Shown here: piece after piece, positions 8,301-17,367 of the stretch
How the letters are laid out: each line of letters opens with the position of its first letter
Position numbering within the stretch: position 1 is the stretch's first letter
NCBI GenBank assembly: GCA_903851415.1
Contig: CAINOE010000022.1
Coordinates: 1-64,000 of the forward strand
From: an uncultured Rhodopila sp.
GTDB lineage: Bacteria > Pseudomonadota > Alphaproteobacteria > Acetobacterales > Acetobacteraceae
DNA: 64,000 bases
Direction of reading: 5' to 3'
Position numbers and translations under genes: made by a program
The notes under the pieces: generated by a model
What the model was told of the DNA's origin: nothing
What the model saw: the letters and a program-made list of their open reading frames with translations, nothing else
The model's database searches: none

Positions 8301-9149
8301 ATGATCAGAACACCGCCGGGATGGGGCGCCGACGTGATCACCCGGGCATATCGCTCGATGACCTTGACCAGCGATGTCGATAGCCGGGAGACCGCAGGCA
8401 CGCCCGCGGTCCGGCGCATCGGCGGCGAGGACCTGCGGTGGGCCCTGAACCGCGGTTGGGACGATTTCAAAGCCTCGCGCAGTGACGTTGTTTTCCTGTG
8501 TGTGCTGTATCCCGCTGTCGGCCTGGTGCTGGCGCGCCTGGCGTTCGGATATCAGATGCTGCCTCTGGTTTTCCCGCTTGCATCGGGCTTCGCGCTACTC
8601 GGGCCACTCGCCGCCGTGGGACTGAATGAAATGAGCCGGCGGCGGGAAATGGGCTTGTCGGCCGGTTGGGCCGATGCATTCAAAGTGTTCCGCTCGCCGT
8701 CCATCCATGCCATCGCCTTGCTTGGCCTGGCGCTGATGATGCTCTTCGTGTTCTGGCTGTTGGCGGCGCAGATCATCTACAACGTGACGCTGGGACCGAA
8801 GCCGCCGATATCCGTCGATGCTTTTGCCCATGATCTCCTGCACACCCGGGCTGGCGTGGCGATGGCGTTCGCCGGCTGCGCCACCGGGTTCGTGTTTGCT
8901 GCCGTTGCGTTGGCGGTCGGCGCCGTTTCGTTCCCAATGCTGCTTGACCGGAAGGTATCATTGGAAACAGCCGTGACGACGTCGATCCACGTGGTGCGCC
9001 GTAACCCGGTGACGATGGCAAAGTGGGGCATCATTATAACGCTCGGCCTCGTCGCCGGATCGATTCCGCTTTTGCTTGGCCTGATGATCGTAATGCCTGT
9101 GCTGGGGCACGCGACGTGGCACCTGTATCGCCGTGTCGTTATCAGTTGA
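8301..9149 (+). CDS. DUF2189 family integral membrane protein
   Basis: A 282-residue membrane protein of the DUF2189 family. After a polar N-terminus come the conserved segment ALNRGWDDFKASRSDVVFL and about six hydrophobic helices (for example LYPAVGLVLARLAFGY and GIIITLGLVAGSIPLLLG). The start at 8301 is chosen because GGAGGAGAGG lies a few bases before it; an ATG at 8268 would place that site inside the coding region. Family members are common in alphaproteobacteria and have no assigned function; genes near cytochrome oxidases are frequent in other genomes, but none is seen here. Confidence 0.83.
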   Translation: MIRTPPGWGADVITRAYRSMTLTSDVDSRETAGTPAVRRIGGEDLRWALNRGWDDFKASRSDVVFLCVLYPAVGLVLARLAFGYQMLPLVFPLASGFALLGPLAAVGLNEMSRRREMGLSAGWADAFKVFRSPSIHAIALLGLALMMLFVFWLLAAQIIYNVTLGPKPPISVDAFAHDLLHTRAGVAMAFAGCATGFVFAAVALAVGAVSFPMLLDRKVSLETAVTTSIHVVRRNPVTMAKWGIIITLGLVAGSIPLLLGLMIVMPVLGHATWHLYRRVVIS

Positions 9150-9212
9150 TATGGTCCTGGCTGGCCGTGCCGTCGTTTGCAGCAGCGGCCAGCACCACGG
9201 TGTTGACAAAGC

Positions 9213-11735
9213 CTAAAACTGTTTCAACAAACGATCAATATAATCCAGCTCCTGGCGGGGGCGTTCCTGCTCCGCGCCGCGCTTGCGCAGTTCTTCCTGG
9301 ATCGCCTGGGTGCGCTGCCGCTCCCGCTCTTCGGGCACGGTCACCTCGGCGCTATCCGATGAAGTCCCCTGATTGTAACGGCCCAGCGGATCGCGGCCGC
9401 CCTGATCCGCCCGATCCGGAGACCCCGGCATCGGTCCGTTGCCACTGCCGTCCCCGCTTTGCCCGTCCGGCATCATCATGCCCATGGAGCCGTCTGACCC
9501 ATCCTCATCGCCCTCGTCGCCCTCGTCGCCCTGACCCGGCTGGTTGCCCTTCTGCCTCGCCATCGTCCGGGCCATCTCGCGGCTGCCCTTCTGCAGCGCC
9601 GCGATCGCCTGCTGCTGCGACTCCCGCGCATCCTCGTCGTTGCCCTGTTTCAACTGCGCCTGCGCGTCCCGCATCGCCTGGTCAGCCTCCCCGAGACCGG
9701 GCGACAGCTCCCCCGTCATGTCGCTGAACTGCTGCATCAGCTCTCCCAGAGCGCGCCGCAGCGCCTGCTGCACGCGGCTGTCCGTCTCCCGCTGCTTCGC
9801 CGGGTCGCCGGGGGAGTCCGGGGCCTGGCTGCCGCGCTGCTGTGCGCGATCAAGCAGCCCGCCCTCCCGCGCGATCATGTCCTGAACTGCGCCTTGCTGG
9901 CGCTTGCCCTTCTGCCGCTTGCTGTCGGACTGCTTCTTGTCGCCCCCCCGGGTTCGGGCGTTGCGAAGCTGGTCCAGCATCTTCTCCAGCTCGGCCATCT
10001 GTTGCTGAGCGTCGGCCATGCGGCCTTCCTTCGCCGCCTGCTGCGCCCGCTCGGCCAATTTGTCGAGATCGCGATCGGTCAGCTTCATCGCTTTCGGATC
10101 GAACGGCATCACGTCGTTGTTGCGCTGCGCCTCGTTCATCAGCGCCTGCATGTGACGGTCGATCGCCTGCCGCAGTTCATCCAGCCGCTTCGCCAGTTCC
10201 CTCCGGTTGGCGTCCGTCGGCTGCTGCTGCGCCTTGTCCATCGCATCGCGGGCGGCCCGCCGCGCGTCTTCCACCGACCGCGCGCTCTGCTCAGTCTGGC
10301 CTTCCTCCATATGCAGGGCGAGTTCCCACAGCATCTCCTGCGCCTCGGGCACCGCGGAGTCCGTCCGGTTCCGCACCAGGCCGTAATAGATCGCGCTGAG
10401 ATTGACGAACGCGCCGATGTCGCCGTTGAACAGCCCCGGCTGCTGCATCAGCCCGTCGAGCGCCGCCACTGCATCGCTGCGGTCGTCCGGATGCAGGCTG
10501 AGGCCCTTGCGGATGCCGATGAGGATTTGCGCCACCGGGTTGTGGAACGGCCGCTCGCCCAGTTCGAACCCGGCCTCGGCGCTGGTCCCGATCTGGCCCG
10601 GCGCATCATGCGCGATCAGCCGCCCGACGACCGGCAGGCCGGCCCAGGGATTCGCCGTCAGATCCGGCTGGCTGACCCCGTGCGCCGTCTTCGGCGAACC
10701 GCCCGGCACCGGTATCTGAACAATCAGCGGCGGCGCGCCCGGGCGGTCCCGCAGCCGAAGCTCCGCCTGCAGGGTGCTGACGCCGTAGTCATCCGACGCC
10801 GTCCACGGCAACCTTGTCTGCTGACCCGACGCCGATCGGCCCGGCTTGTCGCCCCAGGAGACGACGGGAGGTTCATCGGCGACCACCGTCAGGCTCCAGG
10901 CGGCCAGCGTGCCGCCGTCCTGCCGCACCGAAAGCAAGCCGCCGCGGGTCAGCTCCCACTCCGCCTGGAAACTGGTGCGGTCCAGCGCGTCGAACGCGCC
11001 GGTGCGATCGTTCAGGGCCAGCGTCGGTGTGCTGCCGCCGCCTGAGACATTCACGGTCAGCCGCGACCCGGCTGGAACCGACACCGGCCCGCCCCCAGGC
11101 CGCAGGAAAATCGGTGCAATGCGGGTGTATGCGGGTGGCGTGATCCATGCCTGCACCTCGGTTGCCGGGGCGTTCGGAGCGGCCGGCAGGGCCGGCACGA
11201 CCGCGGCGAACAGCCGGTTGGGCGCGTCGAGACCGGCGATGGCGAAAGCCGCCAGCAGGCAGAGCAGCAGGGCATAGCGCAGCGCGCGGCGGTCGCGGCC
11301 GGCAAGCCCGGGATGCGGCAGGCCGACGGTCAGCGAGCCGATTTGCGCGACGGCGCGGGCCGCATGTGCCTTCCAGATCGCGACGCCCAGCGCGTCCGAG
11401 GCCGCGGGCTTGTCCGTCAGCACTGACAGCGGCCGGTGTATCAGCCCCGAGCGTCCCTCCAACCGCCGATCGGCTGCGCGGTCGTCGGGGAGGGTGACGG
11501 TGCGGAGGCCGCGGACGAGCAGCGCGACGACCACCGCCAGGACGGCCGCCAGCAGGATCAGGTGCAGCCAGCCCGGCAGCAGCGCCGGCAGGTTCAGCAG
11601 CGCGGCGCACAGGAACAGCCCGACGGCGGCAGCGGCGGGCCACAGCGCCGGCCACAGCGCCTCGAACAGGATGACCGCGCGGGCCAGAAACCGGCGGGCG
11701 GCCAGGCGGCGCAGCAGCGGTGCGGGATCGTTCAT
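9213..11735 (-). CDS. TIGR02302/DUF4175 family membrane protein
   Basis: An 840-residue alphaproteobacterial protein of the TIGR02302 family. The N-terminus has about three membrane helices (residues roughly 20-80 and 140-165), then a beta-rich periplasmic region with ITPPAYT and DDYGVS motifs. A long Gln/Glu/Lys/Arg-rich low-complexity region follows (about 480-830), with heptad-like stretches such as KLAERAQQAAKEGRMADAQQ. It ends in a Gly/Asp-rich segment and a conserved DYIDRLLKQF tail. The start at 11735 overlaps the lysA stop by four bases (ATGA), so the two are translationally coupled. The function is unknown; the gene usually follows lysA in this group, which suggests an envelope role. 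Confidence 0.88.
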   Translation of the reverse strand: MNDPAPLLRRLAARRFLARAVILFEALWPALWPAAAAVGLFLCAALLNLPALLPGWLHLILLAAVLAVVVALLVRGLRTVTLPDDRAADRRLEGRSGLIHRPLSVLTDKPAASDALGVAIWKAHAARAVAQIGSLTVGLPHPGLAGRDRRALRYALLLCLLAAFAIAGLDAPNRLFAAVVPALPAAPNAPATEVQAWITPPAYTRIAPIFLRPGGGPVSVPAGSRLTVNVSGGGSTPTLALNDRTGAFDALDRTSFQAEWELTRGGLLSVRQDGGTLAAWSLTVVADEPPVVSWGDKPGRSASGQQTRLPWTASDDYGVSTLQAELRLRDRPGAPPLIVQIPVPGGSPKTAHGVSQPDLTANPWAGLPVVGRLIAHDAPGQIGTSAEAGFELGERPFHNPVAQILIGIRKGLSLHPDDRSDAVAALDGLMQQPGLFNGDIGAFVNLSAIYYGLVRNRTDSAVPEAQEMLWELALHMEEGQTEQSARSVEDARRAARDAMDKAQQQPTDANRRELAKRLDELRQAIDRHMQALMNEAQRNNDVMPFDPKAMKLTDRDLDKLAERAQQAAKEGRMADAQQQMAELEKMLDQLRNARTRGGDKKQSDSKRQKGKRQQGAVQDMIAREGGLLDRAQQRGSQAPDSPGDPAKQRETDSRVQQALRRALGELMQQFSDMTGELSPGLGEADQAMRDAQAQLKQGNDEDARESQQQAIAALQKGSREMARTMARQKGNQPGQGDEGDEGDEDGSDGSMGMMMPDGQSGDGSGNGPMPGSPDRADQGGRDPLGRYNQGTSSDSAEVTVPEERERQRTQAIQEELRKRGAEQERPRQELDYIDRLLKQF

Positions 11736-13060
11736 GCCGGCAGCCTCTCCCGTTCCCATAACGTTTCGATCGCCTGGCGGTCGCGGATAACCGACCAGCG
11801 TTCGTTGTCCACCCAGACCTCGGCCGCCAGCGGGCGGGCGTTGTAGGTCGAACTCATCACCGCGCCATAGGCGCCGGCATCCAGGATCGCCACCCGCGCC
11901 TTCGGTGCCAGCGGAGGGAGCAAACGGCTGCGCGCGAACGTGTCGCCGCTTTCGCAGACCGGCCCGACCACCGAGGCCGGGACGGGCGGGGCAATGGCGT
12001 CCGCGGCCGAGACCGGGACGATCCCGTGCCAGGCATCATACATGGCCGGCCGGACCAGTTCGTTCATGCCGGCGTCCAGAACGATAAAGCGCTCGGGCGG
12101 GCTTTGCTTGACCAGCACGACGGAGGCCAGCAGCACGCCCGCCGAACCCACCAGCCAGCGTCCCGGTTCCATCGCCAGGCGAACGTCAAGCCTGCCGAAC
12201 GCCGCCTTCATGCAGGCGGCGAGGCCGGCGGGGGACGGCGCGGGCTCGTTGCGGTAGGGAATGCCGAGGCCGCCGCCGCAATCAACCGTGCTCACCCGCA
12301 GCCCGTTTTCCCGCAGCGCCGCCACCAGTTCGGCGATGCGGGCGAACGCCTCGCGATACGGCGCCAGCGCCAAAATCTGGCTCCCGATATGCGTCGCCAG
12401 GCCAATCGGCTCGATCCCGGGCAGGGTGGCGGCGAGGGCGTAGAGGGCGGCGGCATCGGCGTAGGGGATGCCGAACTTGTCCTCGGCCCGGCCGGTCGCG
12501 ATCTTGTCGTTGGTGCCCGCGTCCACATCCGGATTGACCCGCAGGGCGACCCGCGCCCGCCGCCCGAGGGAGTCGGCGAGGCAGGACAGCATCGCCAGTT
12601 CCTCGGCGCTTTCCACGTTGATCTGGCCGATATCCTCGGACAAGGCGAGGCGCAGTTCGTGCTCCGTCTTGCCGACGCCGGAATAGACGATGCGGCTGGC
12701 GGGAATGCCGGCCTGTCGGGCTTTCAGCAGCTCGCCGCCGCTGACGACGTCGGCCCCGGCGCCCTCGCCGCTGAACAGCGCCAGCACCGCCCGGCTGTCG
12801 TTGGCCTTGACGGCGTAATGCACCCGCGCGTCGAGATTCAAGTCCGCCATGGCGGATGCCAGCGCGCGGTAGCGGGCGCGCATGGTCACGGCGGAATAGG
12901 CCCATGTTGGTGTGCCGGCGGCATCGGCGATGGCCGCCAGCGGGACGCCGTCCATCAGCAGGCCGGCCATCGGGTCAAACCTTAGCAACGAGCGGGCGGC
13001 GATCAGGTCGCTGCAGGAGGGATCGGTTGAGGGATCGTTCGGAGGGGGTAGAGCGGCCAT
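11732..13060 (-). CDS. lysA: Diaminopimelate decarboxylase
   Basis: A 442-residue PLP enzyme that decarboxylates meso-diaminopimelate to L-lysine, the last step of lysine synthesis. The PLP lysine is in HYAVKAND (Lys85), the glycine-rich phosphate-binding loop is DCGGGLGIPY, and the dimer-interface catalytic motifs GPVCESGDTFA and DAGAYGAVMSSTYN are intact. The N-terminal 30 residues are less conserved, so translation could begin at the ATG for MAGLLMDG (about 12970). It is the first gene of a two-gene unit with the downstream DUF4175 gene. Confidence 0.95.
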   Translation of the reverse strand: MAALPPPNDPSTDPSCSDLIAARSLLRFDPMAGLLMDGVPLAAIADAAGTPTWAYSAVTMRARYRALASAMADLNLDARVHYAVKANDSRAVLALFSGEGAGADVVSGGELLKARQAGIPASRIVYSGVGKTEHELRLALSEDIGQINVESAEELAMLSCLADSLGRRARVALRVNPDVDAGTNDKIATGRAEDKFGIPYADAAALYALAATLPGIEPIGLATHIGSQILALAPYREAFARIAELVAALRENGLRVSTVDCGGGLGIPYRNEPAPSPAGLAACMKAAFGRLDVRLAMEPGRWLVGSAGVLLASVVLVKQSPPERFIVLDAGMNELVRPAMYDAWHGIVPVSAADAIAPPVPASVVGPVCESGDTFARSRLLPPLAPKARVAILDAGAYGAVMSSTYNARPLAAEVWVDNERWSVIRDRQAIETLWERERLPA

Positions 13061-13266
13061 GCCCGCACCCTACCGCAATTCCGGGAGCGGGAGGAATACT
13101 CGCTCTTTGCGCCGGCCGGACGGCATGGAACCCGGCGTTCTCCAAGGGCGGTCAGCCGCCGGGCCCATCCTCCCGCTTCGCCTGCCTTTGAACCGTTCCT
13201 TCGCGGACAGCATCCGCACTCTGCACGCGCCCGGAACCGTCAACAGCCGGCCGGCAGCGTCTCGGA

Positions 13267-14319
13267 TCAGATCAGGAACACACCTTTTCCGTCCGACTGC
13301 CTGTCGAACAGCTTGTACGCTTCGTCAGCCTGTTCCAAACGCCAACGGTGTGTAAACAGCCTATCCACGTCGATGCCGCGTTGCACGCAGAAGTCCGCGC
13401 ACTCAGCCTGAATGACGTTGGAGAACGTCCAAGATGCGACCAGCGTCAACTGCCGGCGCAGCAGATGCGGGCTGACCTCGATATGCACGTCGCCGCCCTC
13501 GCCCACGAAGCACATCGTGCCCCACACCCTGGTGCTGCGGATCGCGTTCAGCCGCGCCTCCGGACTTGACGAGGTGTCCAGCGTCAGGTCGGCGTATTTT
13601 CCGCCGGTCAGTTCCCGGATCGCCTCGACGGCGTCGTTCGATCCGGGGTTGACGGTCTCGTCCGCCCCGAATGCCCGCGCCCGCTCCAGCCGCTGCGCGT
13701 TGGTGTCAAGGGCGATCACGCGGGCGCCCATCGCCTTGGCAAACTGGGTGGCCGCCAGGCCGACCGGCCCCTGCCCGAAGATCGCGATCGTGTCTCGGCC
13801 GGAGATGTTCATCCGCCGCAGCGCGCCATAGGCGGTGCCCGAGCCGCAGGATATCGCCGCGCCCGCGGTGAACGTCAGTTCGTCAACCAGCGGCACCAGC
13901 GTGTTGGCCGGGACAAGAAGGTAGTGCGCGTGACCGCCATGGGCGTTGTTGCCGTATATCTTCACCGGCACCTCCTGGCAGAGCTGCTGCCAGCCCGACC
14001 GGCAATGCGCGCACTGGGTGCAGCCCTGGTAGTGGTGCACCATGACCCGCTGCCCGACCCTCGCTTCCCGAGGCAGGACGCCGGGTCCGACCGCGGCGAC
14101 GACACCGCATGGTTCATGGCCGGCGATCGTGGGGTTCGGGTTGGGTGGCAGGCCGGTGGCGTTGCGCGGCTGGGTCTTCGGCCGGCGATACTGGTGCAGA
14201 TCGGAGCCGCACATGCCGGAAGCCTTCATCTCGACCACCACCTCGCCGGGACCGGGCTCGGGGTCCGGGAAGTTCATCAGCTCCAGTCCGCGCTCTCCGG
14301 TAAAGACGACTCCCTGCAT
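13267..14319 (-). CDS. Zinc-dependent medium-chain alcohol dehydrogenase
   Basis: A 350-residue oxidoreductase of the MDR superfamily. The catalytic zinc site is marked by GMCGSDLHQY and AGHEPCG, the structural zinc site by the cysteines of GCTQCAHCRSGWQQLC, and the NAD(P)-binding fold by IFGQGPVGLAATQFAKAMGA. The aspartate in ALDTNAQR at the end of the second strand of that fold favours NAD over NADP. It probably oxidises a secondary alcohol or polyol; the substrate cannot be named. No operon partner: the flanking genes lie on the other strand or more than 200 bases away. Confidence 0.9.
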   Translation of the reverse strand: MQGVVFTGERGLELMNFPDPEPGPGEVVVEMKASGMCGSDLHQYRRPKTQPRNATGLPPNPNPTIAGHEPCGVVAAVGPGVLPREARVGQRVMVHHYQGCTQCAHCRSGWQQLCQEVPVKIYGNNAHGGHAHYLLVPANTLVPLVDELTFTAGAAISCGSGTAYGALRRMNISGRDTIAIFGQGPVGLAATQFAKAMGARVIALDTNAQRLERARAFGADETVNPGSNDAVEAIRELTGGKYADLTLDTSSSPEARLNAIRSTRVWGTMCFVGEGGDVHIEVSPHLLRRQLTLVASWTFSNVIQAECADFCVQRGIDVDRLFTHRWRLEQADEAYKLFDRQSDGKGVFLI

Positions 14320-14508
14320 GGTTTCCTCCGCGATTTGCCTTTGCGGGCACGGTAGCCGGATTTCCGGATCAGACCAAAACGCCGGCCTGCGACGCCTTCA
14401 GCCGGCGCTGCCTGCATGACAGCGCGGTTGCGCTTTTCCGCTATATCCTGTTGGGTATGGCGGTTGCCTGATTCACGAGAGCGTCCACTTAATGACTGCG
14501 CCATTCGG

Positions 14509-14862
14509 ATGGTGATCGACGCGAAAAGCCTGATCGGCGTGAAGCTCTCGGCCGACGGCGCGCGTCTGCAGCTGAGGGTTCGCGATGACATGGGGCGGAC
14601 GGTATCCCTGTCTTTGCCCGCGTGCTGGCTGAATGAAATGCTGAACGCCGTGCCAGGGTTGGGTGGCGCCGCGGATAGCGTGCATCCGCTCGATAGCTGG
14701 AGCATGGAGCGGGTGGGAACCGGGCCGGACCTCGTCCTGACGCTGCGCACGCCGGAAGGGCAAGCTGTATCGTTCCTGATGAAGCCGTGGCAGGTGGAAG
14801 GGATGGCGACGATCGCGACCTACGGCGGTTCGGGGCGGACGCCGGGCGAGACGATCCACTAG
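14509..14862 (+). CDS. Hypothetical protein, 117 residues
   Basis: A small soluble protein that appears beta-rich with a C-terminal segment SFLMKPWQVEGMATIATYGG. I do not recognise a family. Translation is taken from the ATG at 14509 (MVIDAKSLIG), where protein-like sequence begins; the frame stays open upstream but the added residues are Arg-rich and look like a chance extension. No signal peptide or membrane helix. It stands alone between the divergent alcohol dehydrogenase and a small convergent gene. Confidence 0.55.
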   Translation: MVIDAKSLIGVKLSADGARLQLRVRDDMGRTVSLSLPACWLNEMLNAVPGLGGAADSVHPLDSWSMERVGTGPDLVLTLRTPEGQAVSFLMKPWQVEGMATIATYGGSGRTPGETIH

Positions 14863-15079
14863 CGTCGCCGTCAAAGCCTGTATTTGGGTCGGAGTCCGCC
14901 TCCGGCTTGCCGCGCTCGTCAACTGCATGGCGGAGGGAGGTCTGCGCGCGACGGCGGCGTGCTGATCGTCTGGAAGCTGGATTGGCTCGGCCCGGTGTCC
15001 CGCTCTCGTTCCACCGGTGTGCCGGCCACATATCATCCCGCGCCGGACAGCGCGGCCGTGCGTATGGCGGCGGCGATTG

Positions 15080-15319
15080 TCAGCGGGCGGCGAGACGGTA
15101 ATGAATTGCCGCCAGCGCATCGGCCCAGTTGTCGAAGAACGCCCGGGTGTCGGCTAAGCGCGGGCCGGCGACTACCCACTCGCCGGAGTCCGTCCAGCAG
15201 GACACGGACGCGATGCTGTCGGGCCGGCGGACGGTGATATGATGCTGGCCGACGGACGGAGTGAACCCGGCGGCGATTATGTCGGCGACGATATCGGATT
15301 CGGACAGGTAGCGGGCCAT
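15080..15319 (-). CDS. Hypothetical protein, 79 residues
   Basis: A small soluble protein starting MARYLSESDIVADIIAAGF and ending in DNWADALAAIHYRLAAR. A ribosome-binding site (GAAGGAAA) lies about eight bases before the ATG at 15319. The composition is balanced and protein-like with a predicted helix-strand-helix order; no family is recognised. The frame continues upstream to 15610, but the added part has no start signal and reads as intergenic sequence. It lies about 320 bases outside the left end of the 3.8-kb insertion. Confidence 0.55.
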   Translation of the reverse strand: MARYLSESDIVADIIAAGFTPSVGQHHITVRRPDSIASVSCWTDSGEWVVAGPRLADTRAFFDNWADALAAIHYRLAAR

Positions 15320-15636
15320 GAACGCGTTTCCTTCGAATGTTCTGCGGCAGGCTCCGCATATCGGGCTTGCCCTGATGATGAACTTGGAGGGAGCAGCGTG
15401 CGATTCCAGGTGTCCCGGCCTAATACTGACGCCGGTGGGATCATGCGCAGACGGGAGTGGGCCGATGTCCTGGATGATCGGCGTCAGCCGCCCCCGGAAG
15501 GTCCCCGCCGCCGAATACCGCGCCTGCGATATCGCGCAGCTTCGGTCCGTGCCGCACGGCGTCAACCTAACCCGCCTGAGCGTGCCCAGACCAACTTCAT
15601 CCAGTGCCACACCATGTTGACGAATGCAACCTGCCC

Positions 15637-15644
15637 GGGCATGG
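15637..15644. repeat. Left target-site duplication of the 3.8-kb element
   Basis: GGGCATGG lies immediately outside the left inverted repeat and is repeated exactly at 19443-19450 immediately outside the right one. Direct repeats of eight bases at both borders are the mark of transposition. Two further Cs match on the left side of each copy, so the exact border is ambiguous by up to two bases. Confidence 0.85.
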
Positions 15645-15664
15645 GGTAGTGGGTCAGTATGAAA
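15645..15664 (+). repeat. Left terminal inverted repeat
   Basis: GGTAGTGGGTCAGTATGAAA, matching the complement of 19423-19442 at 19 of 20 positions. It marks the left end of the mobile element. Confidence 0.8.
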
Positions 15665-15727
15665 AAAGAGATTGACGCGGTAGGAAAATAAGGGTACAGG
15701 AGTCTAATTTCCTGATAGGAGCGTTAC

Positions 15728-15937
15728 GTGAGCTTTGTACAACGTGAGATAGACCGGCTACATGGTGCGCTTGTCGCCGAAGGTGATGGTGACCGTCGAG
15801 CGGCACTCTACGCCGCTCGACAAGCCCTTGAGTGGGCGATTGAACCCACTGGGGTTCAATCGCCCTTCGATTTGGTTATGGGCACTCAGGCAAGCTCAGA
15901 AGATTGTTCGGCGCATAACCATCCGCCTGAGTTTTGA
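15728..15937 (+). CDS. Small hypothetical protein (MSFVQREIDR type)
   Basis: A 69-residue protein starting at GTG with AGGAG a few bases upstream. The sequence MSFVQREIDRLHGALV and YAARQALEWAIEPTG looks like a genuine small helical protein, and I believe similar hypothetical proteins exist in other proteobacteria, but no function is known. Two perfect hairpins (15795-15821 and 15834-15865) lie inside the coding region. The 3' end overlaps the convergent DUF3892 gene by about 60 bases. It is the leftmost cargo gene of the element. Confidence 0.55.
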   Translation: MSFVQREIDRLHGALVAEGDGDRRAALYAARQALEWAIEPTGVQSPFDLVMGTQASSEDCSAHNHPPEF

Positions 15938-16169
15938 GATATTTTCGCCCTTCATGCGGGGCGACCACAACGTCAACCTCGCGACCGTTGACGCTGACGT
16001 AAAAATCCCATTCGTGGGTTTCGACAGCGCGGATTGCGCGCTCCTCGTCGAGGTACCACCGAGCGGTCTCGCTGCCGGGCGGATTTATCCCGCCGATGCC
16101 CTGTATCCGTTCGTGGGGATTTGTCCGATCGCGCTTTCGAATGCAACTAACCCTAACGCGTTGAGCCAT
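15876..16169 (-). CDS. DUF3892 domain protein
   Basis: A 97-residue protein matching the DUF3892 pattern: an N-terminal RVRVSCIRKRDR strand, a central IQGIGGINPPG segment, HEWDFYVSVNGREVDVVVA, and the ending GRKYLKTQADGYAPNNLLSLPEC that is the most conserved part of the family. Translation is taken from the ATG for MAQRVRV; the frame continues upstream without a convincing start. DUF3892 proteins are small, often encoded in accessory DNA, and have no established function. Here it is cargo of the 3.8-kb element. Confidence 0.75.
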   Translation of the reverse strand: MAQRVRVSCIRKRDRTNPHERIQGIGGINPPGSETARWYLDEERAIRAVETHEWDFYVSVNGREVDVVVAPHEGRKYLKTQADGYAPNNLLSLPECP

Positions 16170-16290
16170 ATTGGAGATTCTTTCATAGAGCCAAAGAAAC
16201 CGACTTGACCGACGCGATTCGGAGGCCCTATACAGGGTTGCCACTACCACGGTCCGCAACCGGTTCCAACGAGTGCGGATCACCGCGAAG

Positions 16291-16309
16291 CCGGGGTTGC
16301 GACCCCCGG
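16291..16309. terminator. GC-rich hairpin upstream of DUF3892
   Basis: CCGGGG (16291-16296) and CCCCGG (16304-16309) pair perfectly around a seven-base loop and are followed on the plus strand by TTTCGTTTCG. It could end plus-strand transcription or act as a leader structure for the minus-strand DUF3892 gene. No perfect T-run follows, so this is a weak terminator call. Confidence 0.35.
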
Positions 16310-16479
16310 TTTCGTTTCGCGGCACAGATCAGTGATGATAATTGAAGAACGCGCAGGAGTCGGCGCAACCAGAATCTTGGGTTGCGGCAAAAAAAGACTC
16401 TCACCCATTAGTTGTAATCAGCATACCTTAACCGGCGGCGATTCGCCTAGCCCCGAAACGCACGAAGGCGTGATGTGGG

Positions 16480-17322
16480 TTATTGCGCAGCCTCCCAATC
16501 CTCCAGCACCGCCACCATATCAGCCAGCTCCCAAAGCTTCGTGGTCACGCCCGCCGCCATCGCTGGCGTGCAACGAAGCGTCTGGTGGATGCGGACGAAG
16601 TTGTAATGCATTAGGTGGATGGCGACCGAATGCGCATGGTTCTCGGCCTTCTTTGAAAAAGCGTTCGTCAGGCGGGTGAACCGGCGATTGCCCATGCGGG
16701 TTGTCAGGTTGGCGCGCTCAACATAGCTGGTGCTGATGTGCGCCGGGTCGGGGCGCCCTTCCACCCGCTCCTTCTTGGCGCCCATGCACGGAGCCGGGCT
16801 GTAGCGACCCGGCGCAACGCCCGCATCGCCATAGATTTTGATCAACACGGCGTAGTCGATATCGGCGCCGAAGGACTGTTCCACCGCTTCCAGATAGGGC
16901 TTGTGGCCGTCGCTGGTCAGTTGCACGCGGTTCGCGAGGCGTGACGCCAGATCGCCGATGAACTCGAATGCCGCGTCGCTGTCGCGCTTCCCGACCTTAA
17001 AAGAGGGGATCAGCTTCGTATCCGCGTCGATCGCCATCCACGTCCAGATGTCGCCAGCGCCGGCCGGTGCGGCCTTGGCGGTCGGTGCGTTCTTGGCCTT
17101 GGCATAGACGAACGCCCAAATCTCATCGACTTGTAGCCGCTTGCAAGTCAGGTTCCGCATGGCGCGGTCCTGATAGTCCGAGAAAGCTTCTCCCGCGTCT
17201 TCCAGCAGTTTGACGATAGTGTTCTTGCTGGCGCCCGTGATGCGGCTGATTGCGCGCATCGACATGCCCTCAACCATCAGGCCGAGGATTTGGGCGCGAT
17301 CGGTGCGGGAGAGCTTGTTCAT
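16480..17322 (-). CDS. IS1-like DDE transposase
   Basis: A 280-residue transposase of the IS1-type DDE group as found as single genes in alphaproteobacteria. The N-terminal helix-turn-helix reads KLSRTDRAQILGLM to GASKNTIVKLL. The catalytic acids are visible in LQVDEIWAFVY, LTSDGHKPYL and SYVERANLTTR. Unlike classical IS1 it is one frame, with no frameshift between two genes. The ATG at 17322 is supported by a promoter (17330-17358) so close that the message would be almost leaderless; an upstream ATG at 17358 lies inside the -35 box. No inverted repeats flank this gene alone; the only pair found encloses the whole 3.8-kb segment. Confidence 0.85.
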   Translation of the reverse strand: MNKLSRTDRAQILGLMVEGMSMRAISRITGASKNTIVKLLEDAGEAFSDYQDRAMRNLTCKRLQVDEIWAFVYAKAKNAPTAKAAPAGAGDIWTWMAIDADTKLIPSFKVGKRDSDAAFEFIGDLASRLANRVQLTSDGHKPYLEAVEQSFGADIDYAVLIKIYGDAGVAPGRYSPAPCMGAKKERVEGRPDPAHISTSYVERANLTTRMGNRRFTRLTNAFSKKAENHAHSVAIHLMHYNFVRIHQTLRCTPAMAAGVTTKLWELADMVAVLEDWEAAQ

Positions 17323-17329
17323 AGGCGTG

Positions 17330-17358
17330 GGTATATGACCCCTTATGCTTAGCGTCAA
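17330..17358 (-). promoter_or_regulatory. Transposase promoter with overlapping palindrome
   Basis: On the minus strand TTGACG (17353-17358) and TATACC (17330-17335) are 17 bases apart, directly before the transposase ATG at 17322. A perfect 8-bp inverted repeat, TTATGCTT at 17343-17350 and AAGCATAA at 17357-17364, overlaps the -35 box and could be a repressor site. Confidence 0.55.
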
Positions 17359-17367
17359 GCATAAAAG

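Noticed and set aside
16480-17322. A separate classical IS1 insertion within the 3.8-kb segment
   Set aside because: No inverted repeats or direct duplication were found directly around the transposase gene; the only border repeats enclose the whole segment.
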